This document shows positions 16,778 to 25,551 of a stretch of 64,000 bases of DNA, in pieces (positions within the stretch are counted from its first letter, which is position 1; each line of letters begins with the position of its first letter). The notes under the pieces were generated by a model. The model was given only the letters and a program-made list of their open reading frames with translations. It was not told the DNA's origin and did no database searches. Position numbers and translations under genes: made by a program. The stretch is from Streptomyces hygroscopicus (GTDB lineage: Bacteria > Actinomycetota > Actinomycetes > Streptomycetales > Streptomycetaceae). Location of the stretch: contig NZ_LBMW01000001.1 in NCBI RefSeq assembly GCF_026168105.1, forward strand, positions 459,749 to 523,748, read 5' to 3'.

Positions 16778-17329
16778 GTGGTGGATGCCGCGGACACCGA
16801 GGAACTCGCTCGGCGCGCGGCGGCGGGTGACGGGGCGGCTCTGGACGCGCTGCTCCAGCACATCCGGCCGGAGGTGTTGCGGCGCTGCGGACGGTTCCTG
16901 CCGTGCCGTGAGGACGCCGAGGAGGCCGCGCAGGACGTGCTGTTGCAGGTGGCGCGGCGGATCACCACGTTCCAGGGCCGCAGTCGGTTCAGCACCTGGC
17001 TGTACACGGTGGTCGCCAACTGTGCCCGGCAGAAGTACCGGGAGCTGAAGCGGCGGGCTGCCGAGCAGCCGGCGACCATCGACGCGGCGCAGTATGTGGA
17101 TCCGCGCACGACCAGCGTGATCGCCGGGTCCCGCGTCGATCTGCTGGAGGCCCTGGAGCGGCTGGAGCGCGAACATCCGCACCTGGTGGCGCCGTTGGTC
17201 TACCGGGACATCTGCCAGCTGGAGTACACGGAGGCCGCCGAGCGCGTCGGCGTCCCGCTGGGCACGTTGAAGTCCCGTCTGCACGAGGCACGCAAGCAGG
17301 TCAGGCCGTGGCTGACCGGCGGCGTGTGA
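16778..17329 (+). CDS. ECF-type RNA polymerase sigma factor
   Basis: A 183-residue sigma-70 family protein with only regions 2 and 4. Region 2 includes FLPCREDAEEAAQDVLLQVARRI and STWLYTVVANCARQKYRELKRR; region 4 includes PLVYRDICQLEYTEAAERVGV followed by PLGTLKSRLHEARKQVRPWL, a canonical helix-turn-helix. The GTG at 16778 follows GAGGGGA by about 7 bases; a second GTG at 16781 is equally usable. No anti-sigma gene is adjacent; instead it is divergent from a membrane Ser/Thr kinase, an arrangement that could mean phosphorylation control. That functional link is inference. Confidence 0.9.
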   Translation: MVDAADTEELARRAAAGDGAALDALLQHIRPEVLRRCGRFLPCREDAEEAAQDVLLQVARRITTFQGRSRFSTWLYTVVANCARQKYRELKRRAAEQPATIDAAQYVDPRTTSVIAGSRVDLLEALERLEREHPHLVAPLVYRDICQLEYTEAAERVGVPLGTLKSRLHEARKQVRPWLTGGV

Positions 17330-17352
17330 GGCAGCGGGGGATCACCTGCCGA

Positions 17353-17405
17353 GGGGCGGTACGCGCGTCCCGTACCGCCCCGGCGCGCGTCCCGTACCGC
17401 CCCGG
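17353..17405. terminator. Terminator with a duplicated 3-prime arm
   Basis: GGGGCGGTACG (17353-17363) pairs perfectly with CGTACCGCCCC (17371-17381). The segment carrying the right arm is repeated exactly as a 22-bp direct repeat (17362-17383 and 17384-17405), so a second identical right arm lies at 17393-17403. It sits between the convergent sigma and aldo/keto reductase genes. Confidence 0.7.
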
Positions 17406-17423
17406 CCGCGATGTGACGGTTCG

Positions 17424-18392
17424 TCAGTGGCCGCGGATGGCGTGCGGTTTGTACGGCTCCTCGAGCGCCTGGGCCTCCTTGTCGCTGAGCGCGACGTCAA
17501 GTGCCCCGACCGCGTCGTCGATGTGGTGCGCTTTGGTGACGCCGACGATGGGTGCGGCCACGGTGCTCTGCCGCAGCAGCCAGGCGAGGGCGACCTGGGC
17601 GCGTGGGACGCCCCGCTGCGCGGCGACGGCGGCCAGCGCCTCGACCACGGCCCGGTCGCCCTCCTGGTAGAGCCCCTTGCCGTACTCGTCGGTGCGGCTG
17701 CGCTCGGTGGTGTCGTCCCAGTCCCGGGTCAGACGCCCGCGGGCGAGCGGGCTCCAGGGCAGGACGCCGACGCCCTGGTCCGCGCAGAGCGGCAGCATCT
17801 CGCGTTCCTCCTCGCGGTAGAGGAGGTTGTAGTGGTTCTGCATCGAGACGAACCGCGTCCAGCCGTGCAGCCGGGCCGTGTACTGGGCCTTGGAGAACTG
17901 CCAGGCGTACATGGAACTCGCCCCGATGTAGCGGGCCTTGCCCGCCTTGACCACGTCGTGCAGGGCCTCCATCGTCTCCTCGATCGGGGTGAGGGGGTCC
18001 CAGCGGTGGATCTGGTAGAGGTCGACGTAGTCGGTGCCGAGGCGGCGCAGGCTGTGGTCGATCTCCGTCATGATCGCCTTGCGGGACAGGCCGCCGCCGT
18101 TGGGCCCCGGCCGCATCCTGCCGTGCACCTTCGTCGCCAGCACGATGTCGTCGCGGCGGGCGTGTTCGGCGAGCGCCCGGCCGACGATCTCCTCGCTCGT
18201 ACCGTCCGAATAGACGTTCGCCGTGTCGAAGAAGGTGATGCCGGCGTCGAGTGCGCGGCGGATCAGGGGGAGGGACGCCTCCTCGTCGAGGCTCCACGGT
18301 GAACGGCCGCGCTCCGGGATGCCGAAGCTCATGCAGCCCAGGCAGATCCGGGACACGTCGAGACCCGTCGAACCGAGCTTCACGTATTCCAT
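17424..18392 (-). CDS. Aldo/keto reductase
   Basis: A 322-residue NADPH-dependent TIM-barrel oxidoreductase. The catalytic tetrad is visible: Asp and Tyr in FFDTANVYSDG, Lys in LATKVHG and His in LYQIHRWD. The C-terminal NADP-binding stretch is PIVGVTKAHHIDDAVGAL. The start is the ATG at 18392 (MEYVKLGSTGLDVSRICLGC), with AGGAG 4 bases upstream. The N-terminal pattern fits the AKR subfamily related to YajO/general stress protein 69. It stands alone, convergent with the ECF sigma gene. The physiological aldehyde substrate is unknown. Confidence 0.92.
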   Translation of the reverse strand: MEYVKLGSTGLDVSRICLGCMSFGIPERGRSPWSLDEEASLPLIRRALDAGITFFDTANVYSDGTSEEIVGRALAEHARRDDIVLATKVHGRMRPGPNGGGLSRKAIMTEIDHSLRRLGTDYVDLYQIHRWDPLTPIEETMEALHDVVKAGKARYIGASSMYAWQFSKAQYTARLHGWTRFVSMQNHYNLLYREEEREMLPLCADQGVGVLPWSPLARGRLTRDWDDTTERSRTDEYGKGLYQEGDRAVVEALAAVAAQRGVPRAQVALAWLLRQSTVAAPIVGVTKAHHIDDAVGALDVALSDKEAQALEEPYKPHAIRGH

Positions 18393-18591
18393 GCGACTCC
18401 TGCTTTCCCTCGTGGTGGAGCCGGGCACCGTAACCGCGCGGGCACGGCCCCTCACGGCCCGCGCTGCGGCACCGGCGCCCCCGGCGACGTGTTCCCTTCC
18501 CACCCTGGCTGCCGTGAAGCCCGGACGCCACGGCTCCGGCGGCCCGCACCGCGCCTCGGCCCCGCGCCCGCGCCGTTGCGCTTGCCCCGGT

Positions 18592-19506
18592 TCAGCGGTA
18601 CCCCGTCGCGTCCGCCGGTTTGCCCGCGTCCTGTACCTCGACGACATAGCGCCAGGCGTCGGGGCGGCTGCCGTCGAGGTCGGTGAATCCGTAGGCCTGG
18701 GCGAGCTGACCGCTGGAGAGCGACGCGCCGTTCCAGCGGGAGACGGCGGGGTCGGCGGCGAGCGCGGCGACGGCCCGGCCGACGTAGTACGGGGTCTCGG
18801 AGATGCAGAAGTGCGGTTCGCGCTCCAGGGCGTCCCGCCAGTTCTCCTCGGTCACCCCGTACAGGTCGAGCATCAGCTCCGAGCGCAGCCAGCCGGGGGT
18901 GAGGGCGACCGCGGTGGCGCCGCGCGGCCCCAGCTCGTGGCCGAGGGCGAACGCCATGCGCAGCACGGCCGCCTTGGCGAGGTCGTAGAAGAAGGAGACC
19001 CGGTAGGTGTCGCGGTTGTACTCGGCCGTCCCGTCGGTCATCTCGACGACCAGACCGCCCGGACGGCGCAGCAGCAGGGGCAGCGCGCAGTGGCTGGTGA
19101 TCGCGTGTGTGTCGATGGCGAGCCGCAGCAGGTGCAGGCCTTTGCCGAGGTCGTGCTCCCAGACCGGGCTGTCCCACTCGAAGAGCTTCTCGGCGCCCCA
19201 GATGTCGTTGACGAGGATGTCCAGACGCCCCTGTTCGTCCGCGATGCGGTCGACGAGGGCCCGCACCTGGGAGGGGACCAGGTGGTCGGTGGGTACGGCG
19301 ATGCCGTACCCACCCGCCGCCGTCACCGACTCGGCGGTGTCCTCGACGGTCTCCGGCCGGTCGTACTCGGAGCGCCGCTGCCGCGTGCTGCGCCCCGTGA
19401 CATAGACCGTGGCCCCGACCGCGCCCAGTTCCACGGCGATCGCCCGTCCCGCGCTCCGGGTCGCCCCCGCGACCAGTGCGACCCTGCGCTCCAGCAGCCC
19501 CGACAT
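18592..19506 (-). CDS. Short-chain dehydrogenase/reductase (atypical, SDR family)
   Basis: A 304-residue Rossmann-fold oxidoreductase. The cofactor loop is GATRSAGRAIA, a variant of TGxxxGxG, followed by TGRSTRQRRSEYD, whose basic residues suggest NADP(H). The usual NNAG is replaced by NDIWG. The catalytic pair is YDLAK. The position of the catalytic Ser is occupied by a less typical EMTDGTAEYN segment, so the mechanism may vary. Length is greater than classical SDRs because of a C-terminal extension ending AWRYVVEVQDAGK. It is followed on the same strand by the aldo/keto reductase 199 bases away; no clear operon. Confidence 0.88.
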   Translation of the reverse strand: MSGLLERRVALVAGATRSAGRAIAVELGAVGATVYVTGRSTRQRRSEYDRPETVEDTAESVTAAGGYGIAVPTDHLVPSQVRALVDRIADEQGRLDILVNDIWGAEKLFEWDSPVWEHDLGKGLHLLRLAIDTHAITSHCALPLLLRRPGGLVVEMTDGTAEYNRDTYRVSFFYDLAKAAVLRMAFALGHELGPRGATAVALTPGWLRSELMLDLYGVTEENWRDALEREPHFCISETPYYVGRAVAALAADPAVSRWNGASLSSGQLAQAYGFTDLDGSRPDAWRYVVEVQDAGKPADATGYR

Positions 19507-19614
19507 GTCCGACCTCCGCGCTCGCAGTACCCGTAGAACCGTCTGCGGGGAGCATGTCGTGGAAGCCGGACATCTTCTGTCGCCTTTTAGGCGGCCCTCC
19601 GGCGTGTCGTCCGG

Positions 19615-20244
19615 TCAGTGGCCGCGTGCGATCCACTCGTCGAGGTGGGGCGCCTCGGCACCGATGGTCGTCGTCTCGCCGTGCCCCGTGCGGACCACCG
19701 TCCCGGCCGGGAGGGTCAGCAGCCGGTCACGGATCGATTCGATGATCGTCGGGAAGTGCGAGTACGAACGTCCGGTGGCGCCGGGGCCACCCTTGAACAA
19801 GGTGTCGCCGGTGAACACCGTGCCGAGGCCCGCGTCGTAGAGGCAGACCGCGCCGTGTGCGTGGCCCGGGGTGTGCAGGACGGTCAGATCGATGCCGGCC
19901 GTCTCGATCACCTGACCGTCGTCCAGCCAGTGGTCGGGGAGACGGTCGGGATGGGTCAGCTTCCACAGCGGCAGGTCGTCGAGGTGGAGCCAGATCGCCG
20001 CACCGGTCCGCTCGGCGAGGGCGGGCGCGGCGCCGATGTGGTCGTTGTGGGCGTGCGTGCACAGGATGGCGCGCAGCCGCCTGTCGCCGACGGCGTCGGC
20101 GATCGCGCCGGCGTCGTGGGCGGCATCGATGACGACGGCCTCGTGGTCGTCGCCGACGATCCACACGTTGTTGTCGACCTCCCAGGTGCCGCCGTCGAGG
20201 CAGAAGGTGCCGGAGGTGACCAGGTGGTCGATGCGCGCGGTCAT
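19615..20244 (-). CDS. MBL-fold metallohydrolase paired with mycothiol-dependent formaldehyde dehydrogenase
   Basis: A roughly 209-residue metallo-beta-lactamase-fold hydrolase. The metal ligands are clear: [31 protein letters not shown] and RTGHGETT, the order seen in glyoxalase-II-like thioesterases. It starts at the ATG at 20244, which shares a base with the TGA of the preceding gene (TGATG); a GTG one codon earlier is also possible. Translational coupling to the S-(hydroxymethyl)mycothiol dehydrogenase suggests it hydrolyses the S-formylmycothiol produced by that enzyme, completing formaldehyde detoxification to formate. The substrate is inferred from this conserved pairing, not shown by sequence alone. 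Confidence 0.9.
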   Translation of the reverse strand: MTARIDHLVTSGTFCLDGGTWEVDNNVWIVGDDHEAVVIDAAHDAGAIADAVGDRRLRAILCTHAHNDHIGAAPALAERTGAAIWLHLDDLPLWKLTHPDRLPDHWLDDGQVIETAGIDLTVLHTPGHAHGAVCLYDAGLGTVFTGDTLFKGGPGATGRSYSHFPTIIESIRDRLLTLPAGTVVRTGHGETTTIGAEAPHLDEWIARGH

Positions 20245-21332
20245 CACAGCACCACCACCGAGCGCAGCACGTCGCCGTGGTGCATCCGCTCGAAGGCCTT
20301 CTCGACCTCGTCGAGGGCGATGGTCTCGGTGACGAACTTCTCCAGGGGCAGCTGGCCCTGCAGGTGCAGGTCGACGAGCATCGGGAAGTCCCGGGAGGGC
20401 AGGCAGTCCCCGTACCAGGACGACTTGAGGGCACCGCCGCGCCCGAAGACGTCCAGGAGCGGCAGCTCCAGCTTCATCTCGGGAGTGGGGACGCCGACCA
20501 GGACGACGGTCCCGGCCAGGTCACGGGCGTAGAAGGCCTGCCGGTACGTCTCCGGGCGGCCGACCGCCTCGATGACGACGTCGGCGCCGAAGCCTCCGGT
20601 CAGCTCGCGGATCGCCTCGACGGGGTCCCTGGTGCTGGAGTCGACCGTGTGGGTGGCGCCCAGCTCCCTGGCGGTGGTGAGCCTGCGGTCGTCGATGTCC
20701 ACCGCGATGATCTTCGCCGCGCCCGCCAGATACGACCCGGCGATCGCCGCGTCACCGACGCCGCCGCAGCCGATGACGGCGACCGAGTCGCCCCGGCCGA
20801 CTTTCCCGGTGTTGATGGCCGCGCCGAGGCCCGCCATCCAACCGCAGCCGAGCAGGCCCGCCACGGCCGGGGAGACGGTCGGGTCGACCTTGGTGCACTG
20901 CCCGGCCGCGACGAGCGTCTTCTCCGCGAAGGCCCCGATGCCGAGGGCCGGGGAGAGCTCCTGGCCGGTGGCGGCGAGCGTCATCTTCTGCCGGGCGTTG
21001 TGCGTGTCGAAGCAGTACCAGGGGCGGCCGCGCAGACAGGCGCGACACCGGCCGCACACCGCCCGCCAGTTGATGATCACGAAGTCGCCGGGGGCGACGT
21101 CGTCGACGCCCTCGCCGACCGACTCGACGATCCCGGCCGCCTCGTGGCCGAGCAGGAACGGGAAGTCGTCACTGATGCCTCCCTGCTTGTAATGCAGGTC
21201 GGTCTGGCAGACGCCGCAGGCCTGGATGTTCACCACAGCCTCACCGGGACCCGGATCCGGTACGACGATCGTCTCGACCCGAACCGGCTCGTCCTTGCCA
21301 GGGGCGATCACGCCGCGTACTTCCTGCGCCAT
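20244..21332 (-). CDS. mscR: S-(hydroxymethyl)mycothiol dehydrogenase / S-nitrosomycothiol reductase
   Basis: A 362-residue zinc-dependent medium-chain dehydrogenase that oxidises the formaldehyde-mycothiol adduct with NAD and, in mycobacteria, also reduces S-nitrosomycothiol. Catalytic zinc ligands are in [15 protein letters not shown] and LGHEAAG; structural zinc Cys residues are in the cluster [15 protein letters not shown]. The NAD loop is [13 protein letters not shown], followed by the NAD-selecting Asp in IIAVDIDD. The start is [13 protein letters not shown] at 21332, with GGAAGG about 10 bases upstream. It is the first gene of a two-gene operon with an MBL-fold hydrolase, the usual actinobacterial arrangement. 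Confidence 0.93.
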   Translation of the reverse strand: MAQEVRGVIAPGKDEPVRVETIVVPDPGPGEAVVNIQACGVCQTDLHYKQGGISDDFPFLLGHEAAGIVESVGEGVDDVAPGDFVIINWRAVCGRCRACLRGRPWYCFDTHNARQKMTLAATGQELSPALGIGAFAEKTLVAAGQCTKVDPTVSPAVAGLLGCGWMAGLGAAINTGKVGRGDSVAVIGCGGVGDAAIAGSYLAGAAKIIAVDIDDRRLTTARELGATHTVDSSTRDPVEAIRELTGGFGADVVIEAVGRPETYRQAFYARDLAGTVVLVGVPTPEMKLELPLLDVFGRGGALKSSWYGDCLPSRDFPMLVDLHLQGQLPLEKFVTETIALDEVEKAFERMHHGDVLRSVVVL

Positions 21333-21470
21333 GGTGCTGATGCCTTCCGCCGGCGGTGCGGACGCCTGAGGCGCCCGGTGCGAGCCCGTGCGGCCCGTAC
21401 CCATGATCCTTGCGCGGCGGACACGTCTTCTGCACGTATTCCGCGCGGCGGACGTGACATCGACCGGACG

Positions 21471-21812
21471 TTCGGGCCGCGCGGAAAGCTGTCCGGCGGC
21501 GAACGCCAGCGTGTCGCGATCGCCCGCGCGTTGCTGCGCCGCCCGCGCCTGCTGCTGCTCGACGAGGCGACCTCGCAGCTCGACGCGGTCAACGAGGCGG
21601 CGCTGCGGGACACGGTGGCGGATGTCGCCCGGTCGACGACGGTTCTGGTGGTCGCGCACCGGCTGTCCACCGTGACGGCGGCCGACCGGATCGTGGTCAT
21701 GGACGCGGGCCGCGTGCGCGCGGTCGGCACACACCGCGAGCTGGTCGCCGCGGATCCGCTCTACGCCGAGCTGGCCGCGACCCAGTTCCTCGCCACGGCC
21801 GACCGAACCTAA
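21471..21812 (+). pseudogene. Truncated remnant of an ABC-transporter ATP-binding domain
   Basis: About 114 codons encode only the C-terminal half of an exporter-type nucleotide-binding domain: [20 protein letters not shown] (signature), [12 protein letters not shown] (Walker B and D-loop), [20 protein letters not shown] (H-loop) and a normal C-terminal tail ending at a TAA. The transmembrane domain and Walker A are missing, and no start codon with a ribosome site is visible in frame. The homology starts in the promoter region of the divergent mscR gene and its stop overlaps the stop of the convergent deacetylase gene. It is best read as a deletion relic of a lipid/drug-exporter gene. Confidence 0.85.
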
Positions 21813-22576
21813 CGTCCCCCGTCGTCCCGCACCACGCGTCGGACGGTCGTACGAGCCCAGCCGTGGTCGCGCAACGGGCCGACGGCGTAACCCCGTTCCG
21901 CGCAGGTGTCCAGGATCCGGGGCAGGGCGCCCAGGGCCGAGCGCCAGGCCCCCGGGGCGGAGGTGCAGTCCGAGTCGTGGAGCAGGATCGTACCGCCGCC
22001 GTCGAGGTCGGCCGTGACGGTGCGGTGGACGGACTCCGGCGTCGCGCGTGCGGTCCAGTCCTCGCCCCAGCAGGTCCACAGCACCGGGGTGAGGCCGAGA
22101 CGGCGTGCGGCCAGATGGGCGGAGGTGGACATGACGCCGTAGGGAGGCCGGAAGAGCAGGGGCTGCCGTCCGGTGATGGCGGCGACGGTGTCACGGGCGC
22201 GGGCGAAGTCGTCGTACGTGGCACGCGGACCGCGCAGGAGCAGCGGGCGGTGCAGCCAGCCGTGGATGCCGATCTCATGGCCCGCCCCCTCGATCTCGCG
22301 GACCAGGCCCGGAGAGCGGCGTGCCTCGCTGCCGAGCAGGAAGAACGTGGCGTGCACCCCGCGGTCGGCGAGCAGCCGCAGGAACAGCGGGGTGGACAGG
22401 GGGTCGGGTCCGTCGTCGAAGGTGAGGGCGACATGGCCGGCGCGGCCCCGGCCCGAGAGACGGGGCATGACGCGGTTGCGCAGCGGCCCGAAGGTGGAGA
22501 CGACGGGTGCGGCGTGAACGGCCAGCGCGGGCAGCGCGGTCCGGGCGGCCGTACGGAGCAGACGTGCGGTGGTCAC
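21809..22576 (-). CDS. Polysaccharide deacetylase (NodB-type)
   Basis: A 255-residue carbohydrate esterase family 4 enzyme, expected to remove N- or O-acetyl groups from a surface or wall glycan. All five CE4 motifs are present: [39 protein letters not shown] and ILLHDSD. The N-terminus has a moderately hydrophobic stretch ([22 protein letters not shown]) that may be an uncleaved signal anchor. Its start overlaps the stop of the upstream glycosyltransferase gene by 4 bases (ATGA), so the two are translationally coupled. Two probable BlaI-type operators lie upstream of the operon, suggesting control by the divergent BlaI/M56 pair. Confidence 0.92.
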   Translation of the reverse strand: MTTARLLRTAARTALPALAVHAAPVVSTFGPLRNRVMPRLSGRGRAGHVALTFDDGPDPLSTPLFLRLLADRGVHATFFLLGSEARRSPGLVREIEGAGHEIGIHGWLHRPLLLRGPRATYDDFARARDTVAAITGRQPLLFRPPYGVMSTSAHLAARRLGLTPVLWTCWGEDWTARATPESVHRTVTADLDGGGTILLHDSDCTSAPGAWRSALGALPRILDTCAERGYAVGPLRDHGWARTTVRRVVRDDGGR

Positions 22577-23973
22577 GAGTGGTGGCCCTCCGGTCGGGGG
22601 CCGTGGCCGGGAGCGGCGTCGTCCAGGTCCAGGCCGTGGCCTATGGCATGCATCAGATTAGAGCCGTTGTACGCCGTTTCGATCCCCGTCCCCACGGCGC
22701 AGGCCCACAGGGTGCACGCCGTGGCGGCCGTGACGGCGAGTCGCCGATGGGCCCGGCGGAAGTGCCGACCCGCGCGAGGGGTGGGCGGACCCGCCGACGG
22801 GTGCGAAAGTCCCGAACGCTGGACCCGCGCTATCTCCGCCGCCGGGCCGCTTGCCGGGTCGGCGAAAAGGGCGAGGCCGCCCTCGCGTTGCCGCAAGCCG
22901 CGAGGGCCCTCGATGAGCTCGCAGAGCACGGCCTTGAGGTCGGCCGGGTCACGGATCCAAGCGGCCACTCCCGCCTCGTCCAGTGCGGCGGCGTTGGTCA
23001 GCCCATGGCCGGGTATGCAGCGGTAGCTGGCGACGGGCAGGCCCGCGGCGAACGCCTCCAGTGAGGTGAGACCACCCGCGTTCTGGACGAGGACGTCCGC
23101 GGCGTGCATCAGGCCGGGCATGTCGTCGACCCAGCCGAAGGAGTGCTCGATGCCGTCCGCGCGCAGCTGCTCGGCCAGGGCCTTGTTGCGGCCGCAGACG
23201 ACGACCGGAACGGCCGCACCGCAGTCGCGGAGTTCCAGGGCCACCTGCCGGACCGGGCCGACGCCCCAGGAACCGGCGACCAGCAGCGCGAGCGGGGCCC
23301 GCTCCGGCAGCCCGAACCGCGCCCGCGCCCGGCCTCGCTCCGCCGCGTCGCAGGGGCGGAACCGGGGGTCGGCCACCGGTCCGCACACCCGTACGTCCTG
23401 CGCCCCGACGGCCCGCGCCTGGGCGGCGGGCACGGCGTGGGCCGCGAGATGGACGTCCACGCCCTCCGCCACCCACAGCGGATGCACCGAGAAGTCGGTC
23501 AGATAGGTGAGGACCGGGACGGTCAGCCGGCCGGCGAGGCGCAGGTTGCCCAGCACGCGGCTGGCGCCCGGGTAGGTGGAGACGACCGCGCCGGTCCCCG
23601 TGGGCAGGGCGCGCAGCACCCGGTCCTCGGCGGCGCGCAGCAGCGCCCGCGCCGCCGGGCCACCGCCTCCGGCACGCTCGGTGCTGGAGTAGATCCGCTG
23701 ATAGGCCCAGGGGGCCCGGACGAGCATCCGGTGGTAGCTCTCCTTGACGGCACGGCCGAGCCGGGCGGGCAGCAGGTCCAGCAGGTCGTACCGGTCGACC
23801 ACGAGTCCGTCCGCGACGAGGCGCCGGGCCAGCTCGGCGGCGGCACCGTCATGACCGGCACCGACACTCGCGGAGACGATCACGACCCGGCCCGAGGGCG
23901 TCGTCGCCGTTCGGGTGCTCGGGACGGCGCCCGCCGGCGCGGACCCGGAAACCGTACTTCCGACGTGGTGCAT
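22573..23973 (-). CDS. MGDG-synthase/UgtP-like glycosyltransferase with C-terminal membrane segment
   Basis: A 466-residue GT28-type enzyme. The N-terminal domain begins VVIVSASVGAGHDGAAAELARRL, with the GAGH motif of MGDG synthases and processive diacylglycerol glucosyltransferases. The C-terminal donor domain has LLVAGSWGVGPV, VVVCGRNKAL and WVDDMPGLMHAADVLVQNAGGLT followed by an Ala-rich EAFAAGLP. After about 380 residues comes a basic linker and a hydrophobic stretch (LAVTAATACTLWACAVGTGI) that could tether it to the membrane. The ATG at 23973 is chosen since GGAGG lies 9 bases upstream; an ATG at 23991 would place that ribosome site inside the gene. It probably glycosylates a lipid or polyprenyl carrier, with the coupled deacetylase acting on the product. 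Confidence 0.88.
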   Translation of the reverse strand: MHHVGSTVSGSAPAGAVPSTRTATTPSGRVVIVSASVGAGHDGAAAELARRLVADGLVVDRYDLLDLLPARLGRAVKESYHRMLVRAPWAYQRIYSSTERAGGGGPAARALLRAAEDRVLRALPTGTGAVVSTYPGASRVLGNLRLAGRLTVPVLTYLTDFSVHPLWVAEGVDVHLAAHAVPAAQARAVGAQDVRVCGPVADPRFRPCDAAERGRARARFGLPERAPLALLVAGSWGVGPVRQVALELRDCGAAVPVVVCGRNKALAEQLRADGIEHSFGWVDDMPGLMHAADVLVQNAGGLTSLEAFAAGLPVASYRCIPGHGLTNAAALDEAGVAAWIRDPADLKAVLCELIEGPRGLRQREGGLALFADPASGPAAEIARVQRSGLSHPSAGPPTPRAGRHFRRAHRRLAVTAATACTLWACAVGTGIETAYNGSNLMHAIGHGLDLDDAAPGHGPRPEGHHS

Positions 23974-24008
23974 GGGCTTCTTCCTCCGCATGAGTGGAGC
24001 GGCGGAAC

Positions 24009-24024
24009 TCTACAACATGTAGTA
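24009..24024. promoter_or_regulatory. BlaI/MecI-type operator, site 1
   Basis: CTACAACATGTAGTAG is a near-perfect palindrome of form CTACnACATGTnGTAG, closely resembling the TACA/TGTA operators of BlaI-family repressors. It lies 36 bases upstream of the glycosyltransferase start, where binding would block that promoter. Confidence 0.7.
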
Positions 24025-24050
24025 GTTCGTGTTTCAAAGCCCGGAGCATA

Positions 24051-24066
24051 CTTCCTACATCCAGTA
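24051..24066. promoter_or_regulatory. BlaI/MecI-type operator, site 2 (half-conserved)
   Basis: TTCCTACATCCAGTAG keeps the TACAT core and the GTAG end of site 1 with its left arm degraded. Its start is 42 bases from that of site 1, four helical turns, so two dimers would bind the same DNA face. It lies 51 bases upstream of the BlaI-like regulator gene, suggesting autoregulation. Confidence 0.55.
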
Positions 24067-24116
24067 GTACCTCGCCGGGTAGTCTGTGAGGCCGAACAGC
24101 GAAGGGAAGATGAACG

Positions 24117-24542
24117 GTGCACCACCGGAAGACCGTCGACCCCGGCGGAGCATCCGGCCGACGGGCGCGCGGCGAACTGGAGAGCGGTGTACTGGCCGCG
24201 CTCTGGGCGGCCCACGGGCCGCTGACCGCACGTCAGGTCCGGGAACTGCTGCCGGGGAACCTGGCCTATACGACCGTCCTGACGATCCTGTCCAGGCTCT
24301 ACGACAAGGGCATGCTGGTCCGGCACCGTGAGGGCCGCGGATACGCCTACGAGCCGGCCCGGGACGAGGCGTCCCACACCGCCGAACGGATGCACACGCT
24401 GCTGGAGCGAGGCTCCGACCGCGAGGCGGTACTGACCCGCTTCGTCTCCGAACTGTCCGAGGAGGACGAGCAGTTGCTGCAGCGGTTGCTGTCCGGGCAC
24501 GACGCCCGCGACGGCGCCGAGCGCTTCGACGAGAGGCCCTGA
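24117..24542 (+). CDS. BlaI/MecI/CopY-family transcriptional repressor
   Basis: A 141-residue winged-helix repressor. The helix-turn-helix region LESGVLAALWAAHGPLTARQVRELL, followed by YTTVLTILSRLYDKGMLVR, is the BlaI/MecI DNA-binding domain. The C-terminal helix (EAVLTRFVSELSEEDEQLLQRLL) matches the dimerisation region. The start is the GTG at 24117 with AGGGAAG upstream. It lies 4 bases before an M56 metallopeptidase gene. In the staphylococcal Bla/Mec system the partner protease cleaves the repressor; here the cognate peptidase lacks an obvious beta-lactam sensor domain, so the inducing signal is unknown. Predicted targets are itself and the divergent glycosyltransferase-deacetylase operon. 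Confidence 0.92.
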   Translation: MHHRKTVDPGGASGRRARGELESGVLAALWAAHGPLTARQVRELLPGNLAYTTVLTILSRLYDKGMLVRHREGRGYAYEPARDEASHTAERMHTLLERGSDREAVLTRFVSELSEEDEQLLQRLLSGHDARDGAERFDERP

Positions 24543-24546
24543 GCCG

Positions 24547-25551
24547 GTGCTGATCAGCGTCTACGTTCCGTTCCTTGTCACCGCGGCCCTCACGCTGCTC
24601 GCGCCGAGGCCCGCCCGCCGGCTGGCCCCGGGCCCGGCCGCCTGGGCCCTGGCCTGCGCCGCGCTGGTGACGGCGGCCGGGTGGATGGGGTCGCTGGCCC
24701 TGCTGGCGTTCACCGGATTCGCCCAGATCCCCCAGGTCGCCGCGGAGGGCCGCTGGTCGGTGTCGGCGCTGCGCGCCGAGGACCCGGTGTACCTGGTCGT
24801 CGCGGTGGTCAGCGCCCTCGCCCTGGCCGCGGGAGTGCTCTCGCTGGGTGTCGCCGCCCTACGGCAGGCCCGCCAGGTCCTGTGGGCCCGGCGGGAGTGC
24901 GCCCGGCTGCCCGGCGACACCGAGCTGGCCGTGCTCGACGACGACGCGCCGCAGGCTTTCGCCCTGCCGGGCGGACCCGGGCGGATCGTGGTGTCGCGGG
25001 GCATGCTGCGCTGCCTGACGGACGGCGAGCGCGAGGCCCTGCTGGCGCACGAACGGGCTCATCTGCGCGGCAGGCACTATCTGTTCCGGACGGTCTGGCG
25101 GCTGACGGCGGCCGTGAATCCGCTGCTGCGGCCACTGGCCGACGCGGGCTGCTTCGTTCTGGAGCGCTGGGCCGACGAGGAGGCCGCGGCGCGGATCGGC
25201 AGCCGCACGGTCGTGGCCCGCGCGGTCGGCCGGGCCGCCCTGGCGTCCGCCGCCGACACGTCCCGGTCCGCCGCCCTGGCGGCGACCGGCGGGGCGGTCC
25301 CCCAGCGCGTCCGGGCCCTGCTCGATCCGCCTCCCCCCAACCGGACCCTGCCGTTCGTCGCGGGAGCCCTGCTGCTGACCCTGTGCTGCACGAGCCTGGC
25401 CAACGCCGCGTCCGACAGCGAGCAGATGGTCGAGAGCGCACGGCGGGCGGAGTGCGTGGCGCGGGCCGGGGCCGTGGTCACACTGCAGGCCGGACAACCG
25501 ATGAAGGGGCCCGCCCTCTGCCGCGCCCACCACAAGCACCACGAGGACTAG
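24547..25551 (+). CDS. M56-family membrane metallopeptidase (BlaR1-type protease without sensor domain)
   Basis: A 334-residue polytopic zinc peptidase. Hydrophobic helices lie at about 3-20, 32-58 and 83-106, and one near 278-300. The zinc motif HERAH is at 168-172 (ALLAHERAHLRGRHYLF), with a downstream acidic ligand candidate in FVLERWADEEAAAR. The C-terminal extracellular tail is short (about 45 residues, with paired Cys and a His-rich end), so there is no penicillin-binding sensor domain as in BlaR1. The GTG start lies 4 bases after the stop of the BlaI-like gene. It probably relays an envelope signal by cleaving the repressor; the stimulus is unknown. Confidence 0.9.
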   Translation: MLISVYVPFLVTAALTLLAPRPARRLAPGPAAWALACAALVTAAGWMGSLALLAFTGFAQIPQVAAEGRWSVSALRAEDPVYLVVAVVSALALAAGVLSLGVAALRQARQVLWARRECARLPGDTELAVLDDDAPQAFALPGGPGRIVVSRGMLRCLTDGEREALLAHERAHLRGRHYLFRTVWRLTAAVNPLLRPLADAGCFVLERWADEEAAARIGSRTVVARAVGRAALASAADTSRSAALAATGGAVPQRVRALLDPPPPNRTLPFVAGALLLTLCCTSLANAASDSEQMVESARRAECVARAGAVVTLQAGQPMKGPALCRAHHKHHED

